Shown: positions 7,990-16,349 of the stretch, one piece after another
Layout of the letters: each line of letters starts with the position of its first letter
How positions within the stretch are numbered: the stretch's first letter is position 1
DNA from: Streptomyces ruber
GTDB lineage: Bacteria > Actinomycetota > Actinomycetes > Streptomycetales > Streptomycetaceae
DNA length: 64,000 nucleotides
Direction of reading: 5' to 3'
NCBI RefSeq assembly: GCF_014648075.1
Contig: NZ_BMQK01000014.1
Coordinates: 124,001-188,000, forward strand
The notes under the pieces: generated by a model
What the model was told of the DNA's origin: nothing
Database searches by the model: none
The model's input: the letters and a program-made list of their open reading frames with translations, nothing else
Translations under genes and position numbers: made by a program

Positions 7990-8640
7990 ATGACCCGCGT
8001 CCTCATCACCGGCTTCGCCCCCTTCGGCGGCGAGAGCGTGAACCCGTCCTGGCAGGCGGCGTCCCTCGTCGCCGCCGAGCCGCCCGCCGGGCTGACGGTG
8101 ACCGCCGCCGAGCTTCCCTGCGTCTTCGGCGAGTCCGTCGAGGCGCTGCGCGACGCCATCCGGGCCTCCGAGCCCGACCTGGTCCTCAGCCTGGGCCAGG
8201 CGGGCGGCCGCCCGGGTGTCACGGTCGAGCGCGTCGGCATCAACGTCGACGACGCCCGCATCCCCGACAACGCGGGCAACCAGCCCATCGACGAGCCGGT
8301 CGTCCCCGGCGGCCCCGCCGCCTACTTCTCCACCCTCCCCGTCAAGGCCTGCGTCGCCGCGATGCGCGAGGCCGGCGTCCCGGCCGCCGTGTCCAACACC
8401 GCCGGCACCTTCGTCTGCAACCACATCGCCTACGCCCTCGGCCACCTCATCGCCACCGAGTTCCCGCACCTCAGGGGCGGCTTCGTGCACGTCCCCTGGG
8501 CGCCCGGGCAGGTCACCGACGGCACCGCCCCGGCCCTGCCGCCCGCCACCGTGGCCCACGGACTGCGCGCCCTGCTCACCGCCGCCGCACGCACCCCCAC
8601 CGACCAGGACCTCAAGGTCACCGAGGGGGCCACCCACTGA
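7990..8640 (+). CDS. pcp: Pyroglutamyl-peptidase I (pyrrolidone-carboxylate peptidase)
   Basis: This 216-residue C15-family cysteine peptidase removes N-terminal pyroglutamate from peptides. It opens with the family start VLITGFAPFGGESVNPS, and the catalytic triad is visible as Glu80 (GVTVERVGIN), Cys143 (AGTFVCNHIAY) and His167 (GFVHVPW). GGAAGTG precedes the ATG. Released 5-oxoproline would feed the divergent PxpABC enzyme, so the locus is a complete route from pyroglutamyl peptides to glutamate. Its TGA shares one base with the next ATG. Confidence 0.95.
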   Translation: MTRVLITGFAPFGGESVNPSWQAASLVAAEPPAGLTVTAAELPCVFGESVEALRDAIRASEPDLVLSLGQAGGRPGVTVERVGINVDDARIPDNAGNQPIDEPVVPGGPAAYFSTLPVKACVAAMREAGVPAAVSNTAGTFVCNHIAYALGHLIATEFPHLRGGFVHVPWAPGQVTDGTAPALPPATVAHGLRALLTAAARTPTDQDLKVTEGATH

Positions 8641-9653
8641 TGCCGCTCACGGCTTATGCGGCATCCTTCGCCCGGCTCGCCCTCGCCAACATCACACGCG
8701 AGTACCCCAACCTCCCCGCCCACCTGATCACCTCGCCCGACGAGCCCCTGCGGCCCAGCACCCTGCACCCGGCCTTCCACGGCGCGTACGACTGGCACTC
8801 CGCGGTCCACATGCACTGGCTGCTCGTCCGGCTGCTGCGCCGGTACGGCGGGACGCCCGCGCTCCCGGACACCGCGCCCTACACCGACGCGCTGGACCGG
8901 CACCTCACCCCGGGCAACCTCGCCACCGAGACCGCCTATCTCCTCGACCACCCCTCCTTCGAGCGGCCCTACGGCTGGGCCTGGCTGCTCGTGCTCGCCG
9001 CCGAGTGCCGGGCCCACGGCGGGGCGGCGGGCGCCCGCTGGACCGAGGCCCTCGCCCCGGCCGTCACCGCCGTCGACCGGCTCCTCGCCGACTGGCTGCC
9101 GAAGGCCACCTATCCCGTACGCCACGGCAACCACCCCAACAGCGCCTTCGCCCTCGGGCTCGCCCTCGACTCGGGGCAGCTCTCCCCGGCGACCACCGCT
9201 GCCGTACGGGAACGCCTGCGGACCTGGTTCGCCGACGACCACGACGCGCCCGCGCACTGGGAGCCCTCGGGACACGACTTCCTGTCCCCGGCGCTGAGCG
9301 AGGCCGACGCGATGCGCAGGGTGCTCGCGGGGGAGGAGTTCGCGGAGTGGCTGGACCGGTTCCTGCCCGCGCTGCGCACCGGCGCGCCCTGCCCCCTGCT
9401 GGAGGTGCCGGTCGTCTCCGACCCGGCCGACCCGCAGATCGGCCACCTCCTCGGCCTGGCCCTCAGCAGGGCGGCCGCGCTGCGCTCCCTCGCCGGGGCG
9501 CTGCCGGACGGTCCGGTGCGCACCCGTCTGACGGGGGCGGCGGAGGCCCATCTCGCGGCGGGCCTGCCCGCGGTGGAACGCGGCGACTTCACCACCGACC
9601 ACTGGCTGGCCACCTTCGCCACGCTGGCCCTCGACCCGTACACGCAACACTGA
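8640..9653 (+). CDS. DUF2891 family protein
   Basis: This 337-residue, apparently cytosolic protein of the DUF2891 family is rich in His and Trp. YDWHSAVHMHWLLVRLLRR (about 44-62), the FERPYGWAWLLVLAAEC segment and the SGHDFLSPALSEADAMRRVL block look like an alpha/alpha-barrel with a conserved polar centre. No function is established to my knowledge. The start overlaps the pcp stop by one base (TGATG), so it belongs to the pyroglutamate operon and may act on a related peptide or glycoconjugate. This placement is the only clue to its role. Confidence 0.85.
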   Translation: MPLTAYAASFARLALANITREYPNLPAHLITSPDEPLRPSTLHPAFHGAYDWHSAVHMHWLLVRLLRRYGGTPALPDTAPYTDALDRHLTPGNLATETAYLLDHPSFERPYGWAWLLVLAAECRAHGGAAGARWTEALAPAVTAVDRLLADWLPKATYPVRHGNHPNSAFALGLALDSGQLSPATTAAVRERLRTWFADDHDAPAHWEPSGHDFLSPALSEADAMRRVLAGEEFAEWLDRFLPALRTGAPCPLLEVPVVSDPADPQIGHLLGLALSRAAALRSLAGALPDGPVRTRLTGAAEAHLAAGLPAVERGDFTTDHWLATFATLALDPYTQH

Positions 9654-9693
9654 GGAGCTGCGCATGTGCGGGTGGTGACGACCGACCGCCTCT

Positions 9694-9720
9694 CAAAGCA
9701 AGGCTTTGGGATGGCCAAAG
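9694..9720. promoter_or_regulatory. Nested inverted repeats upstream of the leader peptide
   Basis: CAAAGC-AAG-GCTTTG (9694-9708) overlaps CTTTGG-GATGG-CCAAAG (9704-9720), giving three alternating CAAAG/CTTTG arms. They sit 25 bp before the leader-peptide start and look like a protein-binding site. The regulator is unknown. Confidence 0.4.
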
Positions 9721-9744
9721 TTGAAGTGTTAAGGTCAACGGGTG

Positions 9745-9846
9745 ATGTCAGCAGCCGCGCCCGCCATGCCCAGGAGTGTTCCGCTCCTCGTGGCGCGCCT
9801 GCATGTGGACCTGTGTCGCTCCACCTCCGCGACCTGTAGTCCCTGA
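9745..9846 (+). CDS. Short Cys-containing leader peptide (attenuation type)
   Basis: This 33-residue ORF (26 residues if the ATG at 9766 is used) carries RLHVDLCRSTSATC near its end. That matches the Streptomyces 'putative leader peptide' pattern RxHxDLxRxxSAxC found ahead of cysteine and sulfur genes. Cys24 and Cys31 could make translation a sensor of charged Cys-tRNA. It ends 109 bp before the symporter gene, and nothing else codes in that gap. Too short for routine gene callers, so it is easily missed. Assignment rests on the motif and position. Confidence 0.6.
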   Translation: MSAAAPAMPRSVPLLVARLHVDLCRSTSATCSP

Positions 9847-9955
9847 CGTCGGTCACGCCCGACGTCACGCCGCGGCGGTGCTGCTGACCCGCTCTGCCGG
9901 GGGCCGCCGCTCTCGAGCACCACTCACCCGCTTACCCGCGCGTCCCCAACGGAGC

Positions 9956-11284
9956 ATGTCCGTGTCTGCGAACACGAAGTCCCCCGAGGCCTCCAGAGGC
10001 TTCAAGGTGCCCTTCTGGGCCCAGATCATCGCCGGTCTCGTCCTGGGCGTCCTGCTCGGCTGGCTCGCCCGCAGCCAGGACCTGTCCTGGCTGGTGACGA
10101 CCCTCGACAAGATCGGCGGTACGTTCGTCGGGCTGCTGAAGCTCGCCGTCGCCCCGCTCGTCTTCTTCGCGATCCTCGTCTCGATCACCAACCTGCGGAA
10201 GGTCACCAACGCGGCCCGCCTGGCCACGCGCACCCTCCTCTGGTTCATGATCACCTCGCTGATCGCGGTGGCCATCGGCATCGTCATCGGCCTGGTCACC
10301 AACCCCGGCGCCGGCACCGGTCTCACCCCCAAGGACGGTGAGCTGCCCGAGAAGACCGGTTCCTGGCTCGACTTCCTGACCGGCATCGTGCCGACCGACG
10401 TGATCACCCCGTTCACCGAGCTGAACGTGCTGCAGATCGTCTTCATGGCCGCCGTCGCCGGTATCGCCGCCCTCCAGCTCGGCGACAAGGCCCAGCCGAT
10501 CCTCACCCTGAGCGAGTCCGTCCTCGAACTGCTCCAGAAGGCCCTGTGGTGGGTCATCCGCCTCGCGCCGCTCGGCACCGTCGGCCTCATCGGCCGCGCC
10601 ATCGCCACCTACGGCTGGGACCTGATCGGCAAGTACGCCACCTTCACCGCCGACATCTACGTCGGCTGCGCGCTCGTGCTGTTCGTGGTCTACCCGGCGC
10701 TGCTCGCCGGCGTGGCCAAGCTCAGCCCGGTCCAGTTCTTCAAGGGCGCCTGGCCCGCGATCCAGCTGGCGTTCGTCTCCCGCTCCTCGGTGGGCACCAT
10801 GCCGCTGACCCAGAAGGTCACCGAGCGCCTCGGCGTCCCCCGGGAGTACGCGTCCTTCGCCGTGCCGTTCGGCGCGACGACCAAGATGGACGGCTGCGCG
10901 GCCATCTACCCCGCCATCGCCGCGATCTTCGTCGCCCAGATCTTCGACATCCAGCTCGGCGTCGGCGACTACCTGCTGATCGCGTTCGTGTCGGTGGTCG
11001 GCTCCGCCGCCACGGCCGGCCTCACCGGCGCGACGGTCATGCTGACCCTCACCCTCTCCACCCTCGGTCTGCCCATGGAGGGCGTGGGCCTGCTCCTCGC
11101 GATCGACCCGATCCTGGACATGATGAGGACGGCGACCAACGTCGCGGGCCAGGCCCTCGTACCGGTCCTGGTCTCCGCCCGCGAGGGCCTGCTCGACCGC
11201 AAGGCGTACGACGAGGCGCACAGCTCTCCGCTGGACGAGCCGGAGCCGAAGCAGGAGTCGGACCGGGTGCCGGTCACGGCCTGA
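9956..11284 (+). CDS. DAACS-family sodium/proton symporter (dicarboxylate, glutamate or cystine)
   Basis: This 442-residue carrier of the dicarboxylate/amino acid:cation symporter family has eight membrane helices. The serine motif reads SRSSVGTMP where DctA/GltP usually have SSSxxTLP, and the substrate loop reads KMDGC instead of NMDGT. This argues against a classical C4-dicarboxylate carrier. The upstream Cys-containing leader peptide makes L-cystine (TcyP-like) a plausible substrate. GGAG at 9951-9954 is only 1 nt from this ATG, so the GTG at 9962 (7 nt) may be the true start. A charged tail (SSPLDEPEPKQESD) follows the last helix. Confidence 0.85.
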   Translation: MSVSANTKSPEASRGFKVPFWAQIIAGLVLGVLLGWLARSQDLSWLVTTLDKIGGTFVGLLKLAVAPLVFFAILVSITNLRKVTNAARLATRTLLWFMITSLIAVAIGIVIGLVTNPGAGTGLTPKDGELPEKTGSWLDFLTGIVPTDVITPFTELNVLQIVFMAAVAGIAALQLGDKAQPILTLSESVLELLQKALWWVIRLAPLGTVGLIGRAIATYGWDLIGKYATFTADIYVGCALVLFVVYPALLAGVAKLSPVQFFKGAWPAIQLAFVSRSSVGTMPLTQKVTERLGVPREYASFAVPFGATTKMDGCAAIYPAIAAIFVAQIFDIQLGVGDYLLIAFVSVVGSAATAGLTGATVMLTLTLSTLGLPMEGVGLLLAIDPILDMMRTATNVAGQALVPVLVSAREGLLDRKAYDEAHSSPLDEPEPKQESDRVPVTA

Positions 11285-11297
11285 CACGCACGCACGG

Positions 11298-11354
11298 AAC
11301 CGCACGCGGCATCCGCGGGGGCTCACGAGCCCGGCGGATGCCGCGTGCGGTTTT
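11298..11354 (+). terminator. Strong rho-independent terminator after the symporter
   Basis: A 19-bp perfect inverted repeat (11298-11316 with 11334-11352) continues into TTTT. It ends 15 bp before the stop of the convergent DinB-fold gene and may serve both genes. Confidence 0.85.
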
Positions 11355-11368
11355 CCGTCATGTCGTCC

Positions 11369-11896
11369 TCAGGCGCGGGACGCGGCCCGCAGCAGCCGCA
11401 GCTCGCCGATCTCCGCGACGTTCTTCATCAGCTCGGCGTTCACCCAGGCGGCCATGTGCGCGACGGTGTGCTCGCCGTCGTCCTGCCAGGGGAACGACGC
11501 GGCCCGGTCGAGATCCTCGTCGGTGAGCCGGTCCAGCGCCTGCGACCAGTCCTGGCGGAGGCCGCGCAGCCAGGTGACGGTCGCTTCGCCCTCGCCCGGC
11601 CAGGCGATGTCCGACCGGTCGCGCGGCGGCCGTCCCGAGGCGTGATCGGTGGCCACGCTCAGCCACCATCCCAGGTGCCAGCTCACCCAGCCGATCGTGG
11701 GCACGGGGACGGGGTCGGGCTCGGTCTCCGCCCAGTCCGGCGTCCACCGTCCTTCGGCGTCCCGCCGTACGGTCCAGCAGAGGGCGGCCGGCTCCCACAG
11801 GAAGTCGTCCGGTCGCAGACGCTCCAGGTGGTATTCGAAGAGCGACCACGTGAAGTCGAACTGCCAGGCGAGCAGATCACGACGGGAGGTGTGCAC
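11369..11896 (-). CDS. DinB-superfamily (DUF664-like) protein
   Basis: This 175-residue four-helix-bundle protein of the DinB/YfiT superfamily starts with LAWQFDFTWSLFEYHLERL and carries the likely metal-binding histidines in GWVSWHLGWWLS and GEHTVAHMAAWV. Members are metal-dependent transferases or hydrolases, often linked to mycothiol or bacillithiol; this one has no known substrate. The GTG at 11896 is chosen by homology length, as no clear RBS is present; a GTG eight codons upstream is an alternative. It stands alone, converging on the symporter gene. Confidence 0.75.
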   Translation of the reverse strand: MHTSRRDLLAWQFDFTWSLFEYHLERLRPDDFLWEPAALCWTVRRDAEGRWTPDWAETEPDPVPVPTIGWVSWHLGWWLSVATDHASGRPPRDRSDIAWPGEGEATVTWLRGLRQDWSQALDRLTDEDLDRAASFPWQDDGEHTVAHMAAWVNAELMKNVAEIGELRLLRAASRA

Positions 11897-12074
11897 CGGG
11901 CGACACTCGCACACCGCCGGAAGCGGTCGCAAAGGTATTTCGGCACGGCGGCTCCTGGCCGGTTCTGGCCGGTTCGCGCCTGTGTGAACTGCGGTGCGCG
12001 CGGTCACACTTGTGCCCCGTCCGACACACGCGCCACTTCCCGGTGGCCGTTGCCCGCCCGGGAGGTCCAGCGCG

Positions 12075-13052
12075 ATGCTGCCTGACGCGACACCGCACGG
12101 AGACGGTACGCCCGCGCGTGACCGGCGCCCCAGGGACCGGGTCACCCTGCGCACCGATCTGCGGGCCGCCGTGCCCGACGCCGCCGCGGCCGTGGGGGTC
12201 ACGGCCGCCGTGTTCTGGTTCCTGTACGTCCGCATGGACTCGGGCGCCTCGGCGACGGTCGCCGTCATGCCGTTCATGGACGACCCCGGCACGTACTGGA
12301 TGTACCTGCTCAGCCAGGCGTTCGGCTGGTCGGCCCTGCTGTGGGCGTGGGGGACGGTGATGCTCGGTCTGCTGCTGTCGGGGCCGCGTCCCGGGCGCCT
12401 GCCCGTCTCCCGGCAGACCCTGGAACGCTGGCACCGCACCACGAGCCTGACCACGACGGCCCTGATGTTCGCCCACGCCCTCATGTTCGCGGCGGAACTG
12501 GTCCGTTACGAGACCGAGGTGGCGTGGCTGCAGCGGCTGTGGGTGGCCTTCGCGGACAGTTTCGTGCCGGGCTGGTACGACTCCGGGACCGGGCGGATCG
12601 CCATCCCGATCGGCCAGGGCGCCCTCTACCTGGCGATCCCGCTCGGGCTGCTGTTCTACGTGCGGCACCGCATCGGCGCGAACACCTGGCGCCGGCTGCA
12701 CCGGTTCGTCATCGTCGTGTACGTGCTGAGCGTCTGGCACACCCTGCTGTACGGCACCAACGTCTGGTACGGCGAATGGCCCCGCACCGTGCTGTGGCTG
12801 CTGCAACTTCCCGTCGCCGCGCTGCTGCTGGCGCGGTTGCTGAGGCCGGCCCGGTCCGGCGAGCGGCTCGGTGCGCCCGGCCGCCGGGGAACGGTCTCCC
12901 TGCCGGCGTGGGCCGTGCGGGCCGCGGGCCGGGCCGCCGTCGTCGCCGTGCTCGTCGGCATCGTCGCCGTGGTCGTGTCCGGACACGACGGGGGACGGGA
13001 CCGGGTCACCGACACGCCCGCGACGGCCCCGCACGACCAGACGACGGACTGA
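12075..13052 (+). CDS. Ferric-reductase-like transmembrane protein
   Basis: This 325-residue membrane protein has about seven hydrophobic helices. Paired histidines in WHRTTSLTTTALMFAHALMF and LHRFVIVVYVLSVWHTLLYG are spaced like the bis-heme ligands of ferric reductase/NOX-type domains. There is no C-terminal FAD/NADPH module, so an electron donor must come from elsewhere. GGAGG at 12061-12065 precedes the ATG by 9 nt. Proximity to the B12 importer may be incidental, since the genes converge. The N-terminal 45 residues are polar and probably cytosolic. Confidence 0.75.
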   Translation: MLPDATPHGDGTPARDRRPRDRVTLRTDLRAAVPDAAAAVGVTAAVFWFLYVRMDSGASATVAVMPFMDDPGTYWMYLLSQAFGWSALLWAWGTVMLGLLLSGPRPGRLPVSRQTLERWHRTTSLTTTALMFAHALMFAAELVRYETEVAWLQRLWVAFADSFVPGWYDSGTGRIAIPIGQGALYLAIPLGLLFYVRHRIGANTWRRLHRFVIVVYVLSVWHTLLYGTNVWYGEWPRTVLWLLQLPVAALLLARLLRPARSGERLGAPGRRGTVSLPAWAVRAAGRAAVVAVLVGIVAVVVSGHDGGRDRVTDTPATAPHDQTTD

Positions 13053-13076
13053 GCCGCGTCCGGCCGCGGGTACGGA

Positions 13077-13856
13077 TCAGTCCGCGCCGGGGAGGAAGGT
13101 CACCTGCGGGGCCCCGGTGCGCGGATGGACCGCCACCTCGGCACTCACGCCGTACACCTCCCGCAGCAGCCCGGCGGTGAGGACCTCCCCGGGCGGGCCC
13201 GACGCGACGACCCCGCCGTCCCGCAGGACGTAGAGCCGGTCGCAGTAGTACGCGGCCAGGTTGAGGTCGTGCAGGGCCACCAGGACCGTGACGGGCAGCC
13301 GCCGCAGCACGCCGAGGACCCCCAACTGGTGCCGGACGTCCAGGTGGTTGGTGGGTTCGTCGAGGACGAGCAGGGACGGCCGCTGGGCCAGCGCGCGGGC
13401 GATGAGCACACGCCGGCGCTCGCCTCCCGAGAGCCGGTCGAAGGGGCGGCCGGCCAGCGCGGCGGCGTCCACCGCGGTCAGCGCGGCGTCGACCAGTTCC
13501 GCGTCCTCGGCGGTGTCTCCGGCGAGCAGCCGCTTGTGCGGGGTGCGGCCCATCGCGACGACCTCGCGCACCGTCAGGTCGAGGTCGGCCGCCTGCTCCT
13601 GCACGACCGCGGCCAGTGTCCGGGCCAGCGTGCGCGGGGGCAGCGACCAGGCGTCGGCGCCGTCCACCCGTACGGAACCGGCCGCGGGGCGCAGCACGCG
13701 GTAGACGGCGCGGAGCAGGCTGGACTTGCCGCTGCCGTTGGGGCCGACGAGCCCGATCACCTCGCCCGGGCGGGCGGTCAGCGAGACGTCCCGTACCAGG
13801 TGCCGGGTCCCGGCGGTCAGTGTGACGCCGTCGACGTCGAGCCCGGAGGCGCTCAT
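13077..13856 (-). CDS. btuD: Cobalamin ABC transporter ATP-binding protein
   Basis: This 259-residue FepC/BtuD-type ATPase has Walker A GPNGSGKS (about 39-46), signature LSGGERRR and Walker B LLVLDEPTNHLD. It would energise uptake through the adjacent BtuC-like permease. Its ATG overlaps the permease stop by 4 bp. By sequence alone it could serve a siderophore or heme; the cobalamin riboswitch ahead of the operon points to vitamin B12. Last gene of the operon. Confidence 0.85.
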   Translation of the reverse strand: MSASGLDVDGVTLTAGTRHLVRDVSLTARPGEVIGLVGPNGSGKSSLLRAVYRVLRPAAGSVRVDGADAWSLPPRTLARTLAAVVQEQAADLDLTVREVVAMGRTPHKRLLAGDTAEDAELVDAALTAVDAAALAGRPFDRLSGGERRRVLIARALAQRPSLLVLDEPTNHLDVRHQLGVLGVLRRLPVTVLVALHDLNLAAYYCDRLYVLRDGGVVASGPPGEVLTAGLLREVYGVSAEVAVHPRTGAPQVTFLPGAD

Positions 13857-14929
13857 GACTCTCCCGGGCCGGTGGCGCGGCGGGCGTCCCTGCGCATCAG
13901 CCACAGGAAGAACGGACCGCCGCACAGGGCCGTCAGCACCCCCACCGGGATCTCGGTCGGCGCGGCGACGGTGCGCGCGGCGATGTCGGCCCAGACGAGG
14001 AAGACCGCTCCGCCGAGCGCCGCGGCCGGCAGCACACGGCGGTGGTCGCCGCCGGTGAACAGCCGCACGATGTGCGGCAGCATCAGGCCGACGAAGCCGA
14101 TCGGCCCGGCCGCGGCGACCAGCACGCCGGTGACGAGGGACAGGACGACGAACATCCGGGCCCGGAACCGGGCCACGTCGAGTCCCATGGTCGCGGCGGC
14201 CTCTTCGCCCGCGAGCAGCAGGTTCAGGTTCCGTGCCTGTACGAGGAGGACGGCGATGCCGAGCAGCAGGGCCGCGCCCGGCAGCCACAGGGTGCCCCAG
14301 CCGGCGCCGCCCAGGCCGCCGAGGGTCCAGGCGAGGACCTCGCGGGCCTCGTTGCCCCGGCCGGTGGTGAGCAGCAGCAGGTTCGTCACCGCGGTGAGCA
14401 CCGCCGCGACCGCCACGCCGGACAGCACGAGCCGTACGGAGGTGATGCGGCCGCCGGTGCGGGCGGTCGCGTACACGAGCAGCAGCGAGCCGAGCGCCCC
14501 GGCGAACGCGGCGGCCGACAGCGACACCGGCCCGAACACGGTGACCCCGAGGACGATCACCGCGACGGCGCCGAGGGACGCGCCGGAGGAGACCCCCAGC
14601 AGGTACGGCTCGGCGAGCGGGTTGCGCACCAGGGCCTGCAGGGCGGTGCCCACCACGGCGAGCCCGGCGCCCGTCACCGCGCCGAGCAGCACCCGGGGCG
14701 CCCGCACGTCCAGGACGATGGTCTCCCGCGCCCCGGACCAGGTGGGCTCCGCCCAGCCGGCGCCCAGTGCATGGGTCACGATGCCCCACACCTGGCCGGG
14801 CGGTACCTGCACCGAGCCGATCGCCAGGCCGGCCGTGACGGAGACCAGGAGCAGCAGGGCGAGGAGGGGCAGGGCGAGGGCGGGAGGCCGGCGCTCCGCG
14901 GTGGGGGAGGCGCTCACCGCCGCGGTCAC
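13853..14929 (-). CDS. btuC: Cobalamin ABC transporter permease (FecCD family)
   Basis: This 358-residue FecCD-type permease has about ten membrane helices. Family landmarks include NPLAEPYLLGVSSGASLGA, GGLGGAGWGTLW and IGFVGLMLPHIVRL, the last containing the loop that contacts the ATPase. It would form the homodimeric channel of a B12 importer. It sits between the binding protein and the ATPase with ATGA overlaps on both sides, a fully coupled three-gene operon. Confidence 0.87.
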   Translation of the reverse strand: MTAAVSASPTAERRPPALALPLLALLLLVSVTAGLAIGSVQVPPGQVWGIVTHALGAGWAEPTWSGARETIVLDVRAPRVLLGAVTGAGLAVVGTALQALVRNPLAEPYLLGVSSGASLGAVAVIVLGVTVFGPVSLSAAAFAGALGSLLLVYATARTGGRITSVRLVLSGVAVAAVLTAVTNLLLLTTGRGNEAREVLAWTLGGLGGAGWGTLWLPGAALLLGIAVLLVQARNLNLLLAGEEAAATMGLDVARFRARMFVVLSLVTGVLVAAAGPIGFVGLMLPHIVRLFTGGDHRRVLPAAALGGAVFLVWADIAARTVAAPTEIPVGVLTALCGGPFFLWLMRRDARRATGPGES

Positions 14930-15972
14930 CGGAAGCTCTCGGGGTGCAGGCCGCGGGCCAGGTCCTCGACGGCGTACGCGGACCGGACGCCGACCAGGGT
15001 GGCGGTCAGCGGCAGCACGACGAACCGCTCGTTCTTCACGGCGGGTACGTCGGCGAGGGCGGGCCGGGAGAGCAGGAACTCCTTCTTCCGCTCGACGCTG
15101 CCGGCGCCCGCGTAGTCGTAGATGACGATGACCTCCGGCCGACGGTCCACGACCTGCTCCCAGGAGACGTCGCCGAAGACGTCGTCGACGTCCGCGAAGA
15201 CGTTGCGGCCGCCGGCGAGGCGGATGATCTCGGTGCCCAGGCCCTTGCCGCCCGCGGTGAAGGCCGACCTCTCACCGCTGTCGTACACGAAGACGGGTAC
15301 CGCCGGTTCACCCCCGACGGCCGCCGCGGTCCCGTCGACACGTTCCCGGAGGCCGGTCACCAGCTCGTCGGCCCGGTCCGGCACACCGAAGATGTCGCCG
15401 ACGGTGCGGATCTCGTCGTACGTGTCCTCCATCGTGACCCGGTCCTCGCCGCAGTACTCGCGGTTGAGGTGGGTGTCGATGCCGGCGTCGGCGAACGCCT
15501 CGCGGGACCGGCCCTCCTTCTCGGCGAAGGCGCTGCCGTAGCCGCCGTAGACGAGGTCGGGTTCGGCGTCCAAGACGGTCTCGAACGACGGTTCCTTCGC
15601 GGCCAGTTCGGGGACCGACTCGAACTCCTCCCGCCACTGCGGCAGGACGGCCGAGTCCGGGAAGGCGGTGCCCACCATGCGGTCCGCGAGGCCGAGGGAG
15701 AGCAGCAGTTCCGCCGGGTGCTGGTGGATGGTGACGACCCGGGACGGCGGCCGGTCGTACGTCGTGCGTACGCCGCAGTTGTCGACCGTGACGGGGAAGC
15801 CCCGCGCCGGGGAGGCGGCGGCCTGCGCGCCGCCCCCGGAGTCGTCCGCCGCGCCGCAGCCGGCGGTCAGCAGCGCGGCGGACAGGACGACGGCCGCGGC
15901 GGTGAGGCGCCGGGAGCGGCGCCGGCGGGCGGGGGAGAGGGATGGTGCGGGCGTGCGGGTGGAGCTGTACAC
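14926..15972 (-). CDS. btuF: Cobalamin ABC transporter substrate-binding lipoprotein
   Basis: This 348-residue class III binding protein is preceded by an arginine-rich N-terminus, a hydrophobic stretch and the lipobox LLTAGCGA, so it is lipid-anchored outside the membrane. The rigid-helix fold is recognisable from RVVTIHQHPAELLLSLGLADRMVG, EPDLVYGGYGSAF and IYDYAGAGS. The GTG at 15972 has GGAGG 6 nt upstream. The cobalamin riboswitch lies in its 5' leader, the main reason to call the ligand B12 and not a siderophore. Confidence 0.85.
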   Translation of the reverse strand: MYSSTRTPAPSLSPARRRRSRRLTAAAVVLSAALLTAGCGAADDSGGGAQAAASPARGFPVTVDNCGVRTTYDRPPSRVVTIHQHPAELLLSLGLADRMVGTAFPDSAVLPQWREEFESVPELAAKEPSFETVLDAEPDLVYGGYGSAFAEKEGRSREAFADAGIDTHLNREYCGEDRVTMEDTYDEIRTVGDIFGVPDRADELVTGLRERVDGTAAAVGGEPAVPVFVYDSGERSAFTAGGKGLGTEIIRLAGGRNVFADVDDVFGDVSWEQVVDRRPEVIVIYDYAGAGSVERKKEFLLSRPALADVPAVKNERFVVLPLTATLVGVRSAYAVEDLARGLHPESFR

Positions 15973-16004
15973 GTGATGCCTCCTGGGGAGTCCGCGCTCC
16001 TCGG

Positions 16005-16175
16005 AACGGGCCCGCGACAGGCCAGTGTCCTGACTCCCGGATCGACGTTCCCCCCGCCTTCCCGCGCGTGTGCGCAGTGGCCTGCCGAAGGGTTGCACTC
16101 CCCGGTCACAGTGGCGGGACCGTGCCGGAATCGCACCGGCTTCCTGTCTCCCGTCGCGGCGACGACCTGGTGATG
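16005..16175 (-). promoter_or_regulatory. Cobalamin riboswitch controlling btuFCD
   Basis: Reading leftward, the leader contains GGAAGCCGGTGCGATTCCGG, then CGGTCCCGCCACTGTGA (16144 to about 16105) and the 3' box AGTCAGGACACTGGCCTG (16035-16018). These are the conserved core and B12-box elements of AdoCbl riboswitches in the right order. The btuF RBS lies about 35 nt beyond the 3' box, so translational control is likely. Ends are approximate. Confidence 0.9.
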
Positions 16176-16349
16176 TTACGCCCCGTGGCGCACGGGCGAA
16201 AACCCGTGCGAGGAAACGGACTTGGGCCTTCCGGGGTCCGGCGGGCGGGTGGCCCCCGCACCGGACGGCTAATCCCGTGACACATGCACCGACCCGCTCT
16301 AAGGTCAGTGCCCGTCTCTCTGTGCACAGCCGAGAAGGAAGAGCACGAC

